Assembly: GCF_037975245.1 (NCBI RefSeq)
Contig: NC_092568.1
Coordinates: 24,101,501-24,165,500 of the forward strand
Direction of reading: 5' to 3'
DNA length: 64,000 nt
Source: Apostichopus japonicus
Lineage: Eukaryota; Echinodermata; Holothuroidea; Aspidochirotida; Stichopodidae
The translations under genes and the position numbers were made by a program. Position 1 is the stretch's first letter, and the number at the start of each line of letters is the position of its first letter. Positions 12,249 through 23,935 of this stretch are shown here, in pieces. The notes under the pieces were generated by a model, which was not told the DNA's origin, made no database searches, and saw only the letters and a list, made by a program, of their open reading frames with translations.

Positions 12249-13205
12249 TTACGGTAATGGGGTGTGTGGGTGGAGATGGGATGGGTGGGTGTAAGGAGTG
12301 GTTCTACTTGCTTCTATTCAATCATTCTCTATGTCTGTTCAATATGTACAGCCAAAGGCTGACCCTCGTCAGGTAATTTGACCACTTGGCGACCCATCAT
12401 AGTTACGGTAATGGGGTGTGTGGGTGGAGATGGGATGGGTGGGTGTAAGGAGTGGTTCTACTTGCTTCTATTCAATCAATCTCTAAGTCTGTTCAATCTA
12501 TTTATACAGCCAAAGACTGACTGGTCTCAAGTAATTGGGCCACTGTAGTTAGGTAAAGGGTAGAGTGGGTGGAGGTGGGATGGGTGGGTGTAAGGAGTGG
12601 TTCTACTTGCTTCTATTCAATCAATCTCTAAGTCTGTTTGGCTATCTAGCCAAAGACTGAATGGTCTCAAGTTGGCTAATTGGGGCACTGTAGTTAGGTA
12701 AAGGGTAGAGTGGGTGTAGGTGGGACAGGTGCATGTGAGGAGAGGTTCTACTTGCCTCTATTCAATCAATCTTTAAGTCTGTTCAGTCTATCCAGCCAAA
12801 GACTGACTGGTCTCAAGTAATTGGGCCACTGTAGTTAGGTAAAGGGTAGAGTTGATGGAGGTGGGATGGGTTGGATGTGAGGAGAGGTTCTATTTGCTTC
12901 ATTTCAATCAATCTCTTAGTCTGTTCAATCTATACAGCCAAAGCTTGACTGGTCTCAAGTAATCGGACACTGTAGTTAGGTAAAGGTTAGAGGGTTTTGA
13001 GGTGGGACAGGTGCATGTGAGGAAAGGTTCTACTTGCTTCTATTCAATCAAGCTCTAAGTCTGTTCAATCTATACAGCCAAAGACTAACTGGTCTCAAGT
13101 AATTGGGCCACTGTAGTTAGGTAAAGGGTAGAGTGGGTGGAGGTGGGATGGGTTGGGTGTGAGTGGGTGGAGGTGGGATGGTTTGGGTGTGAGGAGAGGT
13201 TCTAT
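12165..13205. repeat. Tandem repeat, ~7 units of 140-154 bp, overlapping the receptor 3' end
   Basis: Units are phased by the motif AAGTCTGTTCAATCTA, whose starts lie at about 12177, 12331, 12485, 12630, 12775, 12917 and 13057. Spacing falls from 154 to 140 bp along the array. Units 1 and 2 are nearly identical and later units diverge. Each has a purine-rich GGGTGGAGGTGGGATGGG segment. Unit 1 contains the last ~26 codons and the stop of the receptor gene, so the array either grew from the gene's 3' end or invaded it. Confidence 0.9.
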
Positions 13206-16200
13206 TTGCTTTTCAATATCAAATTATGGGAATTGTTCAAAGAGTATAATGGATAGAGTGTAACTTTTGATGCAAACAAGATTAGTTTTGAGGAATATCC
13301 TTTTCTTTGAAGTCCTGTTTCCCTGAACAGCCAAAGAAAGAAACTAAATTACTGTTCATTGTAGTATGTAAGAATGGATTCAAAAGTTAACAGAGGAAAC
13401 GGTGCAATGTTGCCAATTGAAGTTGTGTATGAAAATTAGACAGACTCAGCATTTCTCATTACCTGTTTCAAAGAAATGCTAAATTATGAAGACTTTCAAC
13501 GATCAGTTAGGTCTGCTTTCTTCAATTCGGTCTGTATTCTTCTTCATTCATTTAGTTTTCTCTGATTCAAGAAAAGGTAAACAGCACATATTTTGTTGAA
13601 TTGAAGTCCACAGTTTAAAATATTTTCTTTTCATATTTTATATCATTAGCATTACAAACGTCACATACTGTCAGAGATATGAATGCCCAGTGGTTTATGA
13701 AGCATATCACTGAAAAGTTACATTTGGCAGGTGAAGAACATATTCTAAGTCGCCTAGTGAAACTAGTTTTTTAATCCTTATGTAGTGATAACAGCATCTG
13801 ACGTTGACATGATTTGCAGCAGAAATGAACGTGGTAACTAAAACAGTGACGATTTCTACTATCAACATCGTTAGAATGCAATGTACCGTAAAAATTGGAT
13901 GAAAATTTCACCAGGATGCTAAAAATTTGTTCCGCTTTAATACATCAGTAGAATATAGATTTTTTTCTGGGCTATCCTATTAAATGCAATTATATGATTT
14001 TATTACATGAGAGGAGTTTTAGGTCCTACTTCATCTTATATACAGTATATATATAAACAGCATTGTCATGCAGCACATGTGTAGCATAGCACTGTATATT
14101 AATGACAGGCTACATACCATCTTGAAGTTCTATATAACTAACCATTGATTTTATTGCTTCTTTAAACCAATTTTAACTATTAGAAACCAATAGAGGAGGA
14201 TGAATTTGGTGATGGGTTTTTACTTTTTGGCGGGTAGGGAAGGGGGACAAGGGTGGGGGAGTGAGAAGACTGGAGGAGAAGTAGTTGGATGGATATCACT
14301 TAACCTTTTGTGACATGGGTGTATGGAAAATCAAGAGGATAGAGGCAGCATAGTATTTTCTGCTGACTGTAGTGCTTCATTCATGCGTAGGACCAAATGT
14401 TGGATATTTGAAATAATCCACTTTTTCACTCAGGATTTGGAAAAGGATCCAAAACGTTGAAGACTGCACTTGCAATCCTGTTTCTCTGACTGGGACAGTG
14501 CAATCTGTTTTAAATATCAAATCCATATATTTTAGTTGTTTAAAAGAGTCAAAATAAAAGTTCTCATTTAAGTAGCTCGATCTACCTAGAGAGTTAAGTA
14601 ACAATTTCTTTCTTTGATTTAAAATTCCTTTAATCATGATTTAAGAAAGGACATTTTGCCTATTAGCCAAACCTTCTTTCCATCCAGATATCACCCATAA
14701 TGGCCTCTTGTATTGTCTTTTTGTTGGAATTCAGCCTGTTTTTAAGGATGTTGAGATTTTCTGACTAATATCATGAAGTTGAAATAGCTTATCAACATTT
14801 TAGCAGAGGCCAAAAGAATACTTTAGCATTCTAAATAAACTCTGCTCTGTGTTTGGTATTATCACTTGAGCTGTGAGTAGTATTATTGTCAATTATTCAA
14901 AGTGACGACCAACACTCTGCGCCAGTTTGGATAAGTTTATCTGATGGCATATAAAACACAATTAGACAAATTCAGAAATGAAATTCAACTGGCTACATTA
15001 CTGGAGAGCCAGTCCACCCCTCCAACCACAACCCAACTTTTCCCAAAGCAAAAAATGATTTACTTCCCAAATATGTAATTTGTTTTTTATTCTCAGTAAT
15101 GAACAATCATAAGTAAATTTTAAGGTATTATGATTATTATGATTATTTTTTCTTTCTTTGGTTTAAATTTATCATGAAATGTCAATAGTTTTCATACATA
15201 ACAATATATTGTACAATATAGAAAGAAATCTTACTTTTATTTTAGATTTGTATTGACCAACTTGTTTGATATCTTGCTTGTCTTGTCTTTGGACAATTAC
15301 TTGGATCCCTTTGTGAATGCCTTTTTTGGCAGCTTGGTGTATATAGTTTGATATTTGTAGCAGAGCAGGTAAACCCTAATGGGCATTTGTAGCAAACTGC
15401 TGGAAGGATGTTTTTTTCCTCCACAAAGAAAAGTCCCTTGATCAATTTGGATGCTTTTCCTTGCTAGTATGTTAGCAATGTATTTGATGATCTCACCTCT
15501 CCTGTTCTGCAGTATACCCACCCATAAATATCTCCCTAACTTTCCCATGCCTAACCCCATCCCCACCCCCACCACTCCCATCCCCTCTAACCCGCACAGA
15601 CATTGCCTTATGAAGTCACGAATCCAGTTTCAAAGCCTTCTCTATAGATGATAAATACTTCTTTACGATACGATACGATATAACCTCATACCAAGACCAT
15701 CTTACCAACAGTCAACTGGCAATTTCTTTTCATCCATTAATTGCATGAAACGTATCCAGAGGGAGGGAGACATTTCTCAGGAAAATGGCAAAGTATTGAA
15801 GATCGCAAGACTTGATTGAATCGAGTGCACGTGTCCCATCAGGGAGTTTTTATTCCATAACAACTCCCTGGTCCCATGCAGTTACTCACTTGGGCGTGAT
15901 CCTTACCCAGAATACAACAAATCAATGGCACAAAAGATTACATATCAAATGACAACATTTCAAGTTTATATGTATTTGCAAAAATTGACAACCCTCTTAC
16001 ACTCATCATCATACTAAAACATACATAACATTTACTATTCTTTTCCGAATAATAACCGAAATGTTAGCTGGTTACATGTTGCTGTAGATTTACATGTCAC
16101 TTGACATACAGTATTGAGGCTAAATTACTTCCTTTTAAATGTATAATAATAGAAACTTTTTCTAAATCTTAAATACAAACATTTCTTCCAAATCAGATTT

Positions 16201-18295
16201 CTTTCCCCTTCATATTTAGAATGACATCGTTTACATCACATTCTGATATATATACAAACATAGTTTGTGCAATAAGTAGATCGTAGTCTATATTTGGTCA
16301 ACAAGTCAAGGCTATGAGTGACCTTTTCCATGATATATTTTCCATGTTAAAGAAAACAATTCAGTATATTGTAAATGTAATCAATTTGATAAATTCATTT
16401 TCTAACGACTTAATTAGAATCTTAAAAACGGGCAATAAATACAATCACACAAGTTTAATTCACGCAAATATTTAGCAAACTTGTACGTCAACATTATTTC
16501 ATAACTTAATCAATCTTTCTGAAAAAAAAGTTTGAATTATTTCAAAGTTTTATATGGACATGAAGTGTCAGCTCCAACTTGTCCATGAGCATTATGTTTA
16601 TGGGGTTTGTGAAAACATTTTAAACTTTGACATTCATTGACCTTTCACATTTTATGTTAATTAATACAATTCCAACATGGTTATGACAGATTTAGCCATT
16701 TTGGCATGTACAGTAGGCCTACATAATACTCAAAACAACAGTTTGTCATAGAGGCACAACAGCACATGCTCATGTATGCCCACCACGTTGTAAGCCCATC
16801 TGGTGAACACATTTGTAATTCCCCAAAACAGTGTTTGGTTTAAATGACCTCTGACCTTTATTTTTTAGACGCTCACTCACTAAAGCACAAGAGCCTTTGC
16901 CCATGTATAAATCCACATACTTGTTGAGGGGGAAAAAATATGACCTTTGACTTCCAGTGACTGTGTGTCCCTCACGTTTAGCGTTAACTAATTATATATT
17001 AAATTTGAAGATCTAATTTTCTGCCTGGTATGACATTTAGTTAGCCAGTTTTTAGTGCTAATGACATTTGACCCCATGGTGTTATGACTCACAGAGGTAC
17101 AACAACCCATGCCCAGGCATACATCCACCAAGTTTGAAGATCATCAGTTGTAGGGAAGTTTTTTGCCATACTTTACGCCACAGAGTTGACCAAGTTTGAT
17201 CCTTGTTTTCTTTTGACCTTTGACCTTATTACGTCGTATGTCACGGAGACACTTTACATACAATGCCCAACGTTGCAGCAACGAAATTATTGGACACACT
17301 TTTTTATTAACAAACACACATTACGTCCAACCACGTTATTGTGTCTCCTACCCACCAACCCACCTACCTTTCCTCTCCCTCCCCCACACACACTTGCATA
17401 CGTTAACCAAACCAAATTTCAGTTCAGTGTCACAACGGAGTAACTGTGTATTGGATAGCAATTTAAATTCTATACATAACATGTCACTACCAGAAGGGCT
17501 GTTATTTTTAGAGGTGATAACGTATATGTAGTCGTTTCTATAGGTAGGCCTATGTCCTTATAAGTGTTACCGTATGCAATAACGGAACCGATATCAATCA
17601 AATGAAATAAGATTCATATATCGGTCATTCGTCTTGCGTAGTAGATAACGCGAGCACACTGTGTATCAAGATTTGCAGTTGATTTATTCACGCTAATTAA
17701 TGTGATTAAATGTGACAAAATCAATGTGACTAATTCAATGTGATCAACGTGATAGTATGCCAAATAACGTTATCAAACATATTGGCCACGGTTGACGATA
17801 TAAATAATTCTTTGTCATCAAAGTATGTAGTGTTTGACGCAAATATACAAAGGTTTGAATTAACAGCAAGCAACGAGTCTTATATGTTGAAAGTTACCAA
17901 TAGTTTCCAGTGCATTTATATTAGGACCTACGTATAGATATGCCTACGTGCGGTGACGCAGCCTAATGTTTTAATATTCCAAGCCCAAGTGCATACACTA
18001 ATTTAAAGCAAAACATGTGTATTGGTAACTTGTAAGTATCAAAAGTAATGAATAGATATGTCCGTCCCTTGTTAAACAAATGTGTACACTAAAATTGAAA
18101 CTTCTGTAAACTATAGGAGCTAATTTCATTAACAAACACTTGAAATGGTTTTATACTTGGTCATGTACAATTTGCTTGGAATAATTTAGAAGGACACTGA
18201 ATCTGACAGGAGGGCAAAAAGTCAAACTTTTCTGAAAACGTATTAGGCTATGTTGTATAGTCATGTTAAACGTTGGCACGCTAAAACCAGGATCT
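13206..18295. other. Non-coding interval between receptor and TRIM gene
   Basis: No frame here has a recognisable domain and I see no chain of exons. The interval holds a short (CGATA)n stretch near 15670, a C-rich polypyrimidine block at 15540-15590 and the decayed repeat at 16560-17230. The part nearest 13206 may be the receptor 3' untranslated region, and the part just below 18296 lies downstream of the TRIM gene. Confidence 0.6.
16560..17230. repeat. Highly diverged tandem-like repeat with TGACCTTTGACC motifs
   Basis: Segments like ACAACACATGCCCATG followed by ATCCACCAAGTT recur near 16756, 16890 and 17100. Each is followed within 100-150 bp by a TGACCTTTGAC-like block (16645, 16851, 16940, 17208). 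Spacing is irregular and identity low, so this is an old, eroded array. Confidence 0.5.
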
Positions 18296-20242
18296 TTAAT
18301 CCTCTGATATTGAATAAACATGGAATAAACCCCTAGAGGAGCAAATAACGAGACACTCCTTTCCATTTCTAGTGGTAACAGACATTAGGGCAGCATCACA
18401 ACTGGTCTCAAACCTTGCTACAGGAATACCGTACTGAATGTACTGCGCCACACACGCAACCGCATCAGATAACCAAAGCACGAATACGGACTTTTCTCTG
18501 CTCCCACAGACTGCTTTGGCCGATAATGTCGTCGTTTTTGGTCCACTTGGAGGTTGAAAGACTGTTGTGGTTTTCCCATCATATTTGTCAACAGCAAAGG
18601 CCGTCCCTTGGTCATCACAAAGGAGGTAGGTTTCTGTGGATGAGTGTGAAACAATTTTCGTAATTCGTTGATGACTTTCACCAACTATTGTTTCCCGCGC
18701 GTCGTTTATTTCATTGTCATATAATCGTATTTCATTCTTGCCGCTGTGCGAGATTATGATTCGTTCTTCTGCCTCATCTGCGGCTATGCTATTTATAATA
18801 GTGCCGTGTGGTATCTTCATACCGTAGGAGTCACCTTTGTTTGTTGACATGTCATATCTGGTGATGACATGGCGCCATGCCATGACGATGGTGTTCTTTC
18901 CCAGTGAGATAGCATAGCAAGGTGTGAATGGCGGGAAATTCTGAATCGAAAAGTTTTTCCTCCATCCTAGGCTCCCATCTTTATTTGAAATTATCACATA
19001 TGTCGCTTGCGTTTCCCTGGAGATCGAGAGAAGTAGCTTACCCGACGGTAACGTCACCATTCCAGTGATGGCGTCCTTTGCCTCATGAATCAGTCCGACA
19101 TCCCAAGAGGTTTCCAGAACCCACTTGTGATTGCAACTCACGGATCCAATTGAGGGCGTTGTTCCAGAAGGACAAAATCGAAGGAACTGTCGTTTTATCC
19201 AGTCGGTGTCAAGCGTGTTCCCCTGTGTTGCAGAGGACACTTTTTGCAATTCTCCGAGATACTCACGACCCGATGTGATGGAAGATACATCTGCTGCAGC
19301 TTGGGACAAATAGGACTCAGTCTTCGTGAGAATATCGACAGATCGTGCCATGTCTTTCTTCATCTTCTCTTCCATTAAGTTAAGGGCTGAGGATAAAACT
19401 CTACCCTTATCTTCAAGCTGAGAATGAAGTTGCAGACCTTCTTGCTTGATTGATTCTATGAGTTCTTTAGAGACATTGTCGATTAAAATCTTGCCCTTTG
19501 AAATTTCTTGATTCACTTCTTGTCTTTTCTTTTCGATCAAATGTAATGCCTCCCGGTCTGAACTTGTCATCTCAGACAAGGAACTCGTCTCTGTTTTCAT
19601 TCCTTGTTTCAGTTCTGATACAACGTCTTCAAAGCTTTTGATGTGGTGTTGTCGATGTGCCGTGTTAAAGCAAGTATTACAAATAATTTTACCAGCGCAA
19701 GAAGTGCACGAATAATACAAAGTCTCTTCGCGGTGTACAGAGCATTTCTGTGATCCAAGCCTTACCTTAGCGGTCTCTCCTTGGGGTGGAGATTCTGAAA
19801 CATCTTGAGAATCAAGTGATACCACCACGTGACTTTGAAGCACCTTCATCTTCTCATGTTGCGTAACACATGCTAAACAAATGACACATTGACAGGTCTT
19901 ACAGAACTTTGGTAATTCACCTGTATTTGAGCAAGAGCCACATTGACCAGTCACTTCTTTGGCTCTACCTTGAATCTTTTCAAGAATATCGTGAAGCAAG
20001 AAATCCGATTTTAGCATCTTAGCACCACCGGCAGGAACGTTCGTATTCTGCCTACAACAGGGGCATACAATCACACCAACTTGCGCTTTTCCTTTTAAGC
20101 AAAGTTCATCCAGGCATTGACGACAAAAGCGATGAAGACAGTCCAAAACCTTAGGATCTTTTAACAGTTCCAAACAAAGGGAACATTGCAGGGCTCCTTC
20201 CTTCAATGTCTTGAGAACATCCGTGGTTTGCTCTTGCGCCAT
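18296..20242 (-). CDS. TRIM-family RING E3 ubiquitin ligase, TRIM56-like, single exon
   Basis: This intronless 648-residue protein starts MAQEQT and ends SISED. A C3HC4 RING finger uses C20, C23, C35, H37, C40, C43, C60 and C63 and would recruit the ubiquitin-loaded E2. B-box 1 (about 101-138, C101/C104/C114/C117) and B-box 2 (about 167-200, CSVH...CTSC...HRQH) follow, then a coiled coil rich in Glu/Lys/Ser (about 205-330). The last ~260 residues form repeated beta-rich segments, as in the propeller-like C-terminus of TRIM56/TRIM2-type proteins. Complete zinc ligands and an uninterrupted frame suggest a working gene. Its substrate is unknown. Intronless TRIM genes of this shape are often multiplied in marine invertebrates and some act in innate immunity; a role here is inference. 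Confidence 0.9.
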   Translation of the reverse strand: MAQEQTTDVLKTLKEGALQCSLCLELLKDPKVLDCLHRFCRQCLDELCLKGKAQVGVIVCPCCRQNTNVPAGGAKMLKSDFLLHDILEKIQGRAKEVTGQCGSCSNTGELPKFCKTCQCVICLACVTQHEKMKVLQSHVVVSLDSQDVSESPPQGETAKVRLGSQKCSVHREETLYYSCTSCAGKIICNTCFNTAHRQHHIKSFEDVVSELKQGMKTETSSLSEMTSSDREALHLIEKKRQEVNQEISKGKILIDNVSKELIESIKQEGLQLHSQLEDKGRVLSSALNLMEEKMKKDMARSVDILTKTESYLSQAAADVSSITSGREYLGELQKVSSATQGNTLDTDWIKRQFLRFCPSGTTPSIGSVSCNHKWVLETSWDVGLIHEAKDAITGMVTLPSGKLLLSISRETQATYVIISNKDGSLGWRKNFSIQNFPPFTPCYAISLGKNTIVMAWRHVITRYDMSTNKGDSYGMKIPHGTIINSIAADEAEERIIISHSGKNEIRLYDNEINDARETIVGESHQRITKIVSHSSTETYLLCDDQGTAFAVDKYDGKTTTVFQPPSGPKTTTLSAKAVCGSREKSVFVLWLSDAVACVAQYIQYGIPVARFETSCDAALMSVTTRNGKECLVICSSRGLFHVYSISED

Positions 20243-20264
20243 TTTGAAACCACATACAGCAACA

Positions 20265-20280
20265 ACCTACCAAATGAAAC
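20265..20280 (-). promoter_or_regulatory. Candidate 3' splice site in the TRIM 5' leader
   Basis: On the minus strand a T-rich stretch ending in TTTGGTAG lies about 25 bp before the TRIM start codon. It could join a non-coding first exon to the coding exon. The evidence is a short motif only. Confidence 0.25.
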
Positions 20281-20832
20281 ACATACTGTGACAAGCCTGC
20301 AATAAAACATAAAATAGGCTGGTACATGTACTCTAGGTGCGACTTCTCTACAGAATATGTATGCGGATCACTGGCATATAGGCTATGCTAGTCGTAATAC
20401 TTCCTCTTTCATTGGCTTTAACGTACATAGCCATTGTCAGATGGCAGACGATATGGTTATTTATTGTTACTGTCATGATTTTGCTATGCATGCAAACTTT
20501 GAACTTTACCTACACGTTGTGTTTACACAATTTACGATAGAAAATACTACAACAGTAAACGAAGGTGGAATTGAGCAAGTTACTTGTGTATACAGTTTTC
20601 AAGGGTTACACGTGAAGATTACTCGTCCCTCCTTGAAAATTGTTATCCAATCAATTATGTTATAATTACGCATGTAAATTTGACGAACAAGGCTGCCGGC
20701 TGAGGGTGGGGGTTGGGGTGGGCATTATCCGACGCTGCAGATCGAGTTCCTCGACCAGTTACCCCCTGCCCCTGCTTGTCACCGAATTATTGTTAAAACA
20801 GCGGAGAATCATCAAGCAAATCAATGTTCTTA

Positions 20833-20864
20833 GGGAGGGTGAGGGGAGGGGTGAGGGGAGGGGG
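20833..20864 (+). other. G-run block with quadruplex-forming pattern
   Basis: Six runs of three to five G separated by one to three bases fit the usual G-quadruplex pattern on the plus strand. It lies about 600 bp upstream of the TRIM start codon, on the strand opposite to TRIM transcription. Confidence 0.7.
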
Positions 20865-21820
20865 CTCATGCAAGTAGGCTGAGAGGACACGTGTTCCAAC
20901 CATGAAAGAAAGTATTATTATTTATGGATGAAAATGACGATAGTCCACTTAATTGTTAATTTCTTGTAAGTTCTGGGCTACTGTCCTAGTTTAGGTCAAG
21001 TTGAAGGGAAGGTACGTGTGGGGGGGGGGGGGTATTCAGACAAACTTTCAGTAGTGTCGAAGGTGTCAGCTATTGTGGATTAACACCGGCGTAGCGTGTC
21101 AACCTTCTGCCGGTGTGCCCGCTGAAGGGTCCAATGTGGGCCTATGGCCAACGTCCTGGAAGGGGTCCATGGTGCGAATTCTCTGAAGTTCCTGAAATTT
21201 ATAACTTTTATGAAGCATTCTCTAGCCCTCCTAGACCCACTGGCAAATACGAAATTAGTTGTATCCATTTCGGTAAATTTGAATACCTATTGAAAATCAT
21301 GCCTCCCAATCCCGGTGTCTGGGCCCCTAAAAGTACACAGGTGGAACAATTCGAAGCAGCAGAATCAAGTCGGCCCCCGTAGTAACTACCAGGGAGCTAC
21401 TATTAGATGACGTCATGATGCTATACTTGTCTAGCATATACTTGTAATATTTCGGATAGCGAAGATCCCAACCTTCTGGTCAACCTGGTGTTTTTATTGA
21501 AAACATCGAAAAGTCAATGACAAGGCCAAGAAACATCCTGTCGGAGAATTAACAATAAGACTAAGACTAGTAAGAGTAAGAGTGCTACCTGTGACATATT
21601 GGAACAAATAATACTGCACTCAGTGAATTCCAACTCAGACTAGTAATAAGCAGAGCACATATCTGGTGTCTTTGCAGACCCATACATGATCTTTCGTTCC
21701 ATTGTCAGTGAATACATTTGTTGAAGTAAGTTGAAATGTTACAGTGTTACTGTTACTGTGTTGGGTCAGTAGGCTACTGTACTATTACTAGGCCTAACTT
21801 ACTAAGGTTGTCGGCTACAG

Positions 21821-22126
21821 TGAACTTTTAAGGCCGTGGCTATTCTTACGACGAGTCGTAACAATTATTTATAAACTATTCTTACGACAAAGGCAAATTC
21901 AAGCGCATTAAAGTAAATAAAGCAACTGCGCATGTAGTAGGGGTAACCCTAACCCTAAACATAACCCTAAACCTCAATCCTAACCCTTACCCTAACCCTA
22001 ACCGGAAATTATTGTTTCTCCTCGTCGTAAAAATAGTACTCCTGGTCATGAAAATAGCAACTGCGCATGCGTAGTCGAGAATTATTGTTACGACTAGTCG
22101 TAACAATAGCCACTTTGAACTTTTAA
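21821..22126. mobile_element. 284-bp MITE with palindromic inverted ends and 11-bp target duplication
   Basis: The 11-bp direct repeat TGAACTTTTAA (21821-21831 and 22116-22126) is perfect and frames the element. Inverted repeats of 34 bp (21836-21869 and 22080-22113) differ at three positions. Each is itself close to a palindrome built on TTACGACTAGTCGTAA; the right one contains a perfect 24-bp palindrome at 22084-22107. The motif GCAACTGCGCATG occurs twice inside, and 21944-22003 is CCCTAA-rich. There is no coding capacity. A 9-11-bp target duplication would suit a Mutator-like element, but the family is not assigned. Confidence 0.88.
21944..22003. repeat. Interstitial telomere-like (CCCTAA)n tract
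   Basis: About nine CCCTAA-type units, some altered (CCTAAA, CCTCAAT, CCTTAC), lie inside the miniature element. Flanking unique sequence on both sides rules out a chromosome end. Confidence 0.9.
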
Positions 22127-22989
22127 ATTCAGAGAGATCGTCATGACCACTATCCTTTTAAAAAGAATAATCGCGCTCCTAACTTCTCAAAATTAACGCA
22201 TTCCATCCATGTACGATTTCTAGATAGGCTAGGCTTACTACTACTACTAGTAATAGTACCAGGCCTAATTTTAACTAATTATTAGGCCATATAACAGTAC
22301 TTGGCTGTTGCTATTTTCATCCTCGGGGGGGGGGGGGGATAAGCATGGTGTGCTTGCTTGTTTACAGGACAACAGTCTGTGAGCTGTGGGACTTACCAAG
22401 CCATAAAGGAACGAAATTGTGTCTATGCATTCCATCTAAGCAGCCAAATCTTGCTACTGTAAGCGTTCAAATGCATTGGAGCAATTGCAGAATCCCCCGC
22501 AACTTACAGTCACACATACAGGGCTTTTTGAGAAGGGCAATATATTGTTTACAATAGGGACTTCTGGTCATAATCTGGGAGATTCAAGAGTTAATTGTGG
22601 GATATTCTGCAATGAAGCAGCTTAATTTACTATCATAGTGTTGTGTATTGTATAAAAGTCCAAGGAGCATACCCAAAGAAATGATATATCTGTTTTGTCA
22701 ATATATTTGTAAGCACTCAGAGGCACTATGGCCCTGAAGACACTCAAGCCAACTCCAGTGTAGGGGGTTATGGGGTCCGCCCAAGAAAAAAGATTTTAGA
22801 TGTGAAGTGGTGAATTCCTGAGCCATATTTACACTTCAAATTAGTTTTATACAAAGGTCTATATAAGGTTGTGCTAATACCCTTTTTTCCCGTGTGTGTT
22901 GAGGTGGAGGGGGGGGGCTTGGGTTGAAAAGGGGAGGGGTATGTACATCCCACCCCTGGATTTAGACCTGTTGCCATGCCCAATATCCC

Positions 22990-23365
22990 CTGATGGTCAG
23001 TTAAATAAGCCTTACATCAGGCATATTAAACCAGGCTAGATTGGGTAAATGAGAATGGGTTATTTAACTCATGATCGGGTAAGTAAGGCAGCAGTGCATC
23101 ACTTACTGTATGTAACCGACCACAGGTTAAATAAGCACCAGTGCTTCACTTAATGAACTGTTAAATAGGGTTAGGACTAGATATGGTTAGGGTAAGGCTT
23201 GAATTATATGAGCCTTACATCAGGCATTTTTAACAGGCTATTATCAGGTAAATAAGCACCCCTTTTAAACCAAAATTGGGTAAATAATCACCAGCATATC
23301 ACTTACGTAACCGATGATCGGGTAAATAAGCACCAATGAATTGCTTATTAAACTGATGATCAGGT
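22990..23365. repeat. Diverged short repeat cluster
   Basis: The phrases GGTAAATAAGCACCAGTGC, CATCACTTACTGTA and CCTTACATCAGGCAT recur in varied order about seven times across 375 bp. Unit length is irregular (about 40-70 bp), so it is an eroded tandem repeat. Confidence 0.65.
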
Positions 23366-23935
23366 ATAAAAGTTAGAAGGCCAATATTATTGCACTAACA
23401 ATCAGATGAACAACTTCCTCCATAGTAATTTGGTACTGCCATTTGGCAATGGTACCATAATAAATTTAGCAGAAAAATTGGCAATCAAATTATTTTCAAT
23501 TGTTACACATTCCAAGGACAAGTAAACAATTTAGTTTTTTGCTAAAAATGTTATAAAAAGGTAAAGTAGGGATTTTGTAAGAACTCTTCCATCTTGACAT
23601 CACAGACCACCTAGCCTGCTACCTACTTTATGTATGTAATTGTTATTAATGAAGAGCTTATCAAGCAAAGGTTTGCCATTTCAAACAACAATAAGACAGA
23701 CTATTGCAGATTTATGTAATTAATCAAAAGTTATAAGAATTTCTTAATGCATCATCTTACTTTGTGTTTAGTCCAGACAAAGCATGTATCGTGCATTCAC
23801 TGTGTAGTAGGTAGTAATAACTGATTAAGCTTTGGTTCTGCTGTAATTATTGGATTCGATGATAATCGTAACCTTTGCATTCATGATCGTGTATGTATGT
23901 GTATGTCTGGGGGTGTCTGTGTGTGTGTGCTTTTG

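Larger units (their letters stand above)
20243..21820. other. Non-coding interval upstream of the TRIM gene
   Basis: This is the likely promoter side of the TRIM gene. It contains a G-run block at 20833-20864 and a 13-G homopolymer at 21020-21032. A Pro-rich frame at 21113-21382 has no recognisable domain and I do not call it. No other structure was seen. Confidence 0.5.

Noticed and set aside
21944-22003. Chromosome end or telomere
   Set aside because: The CCCTAA units are few, partly degenerate, flanked by unique DNA and lie inside a miniature transposon.
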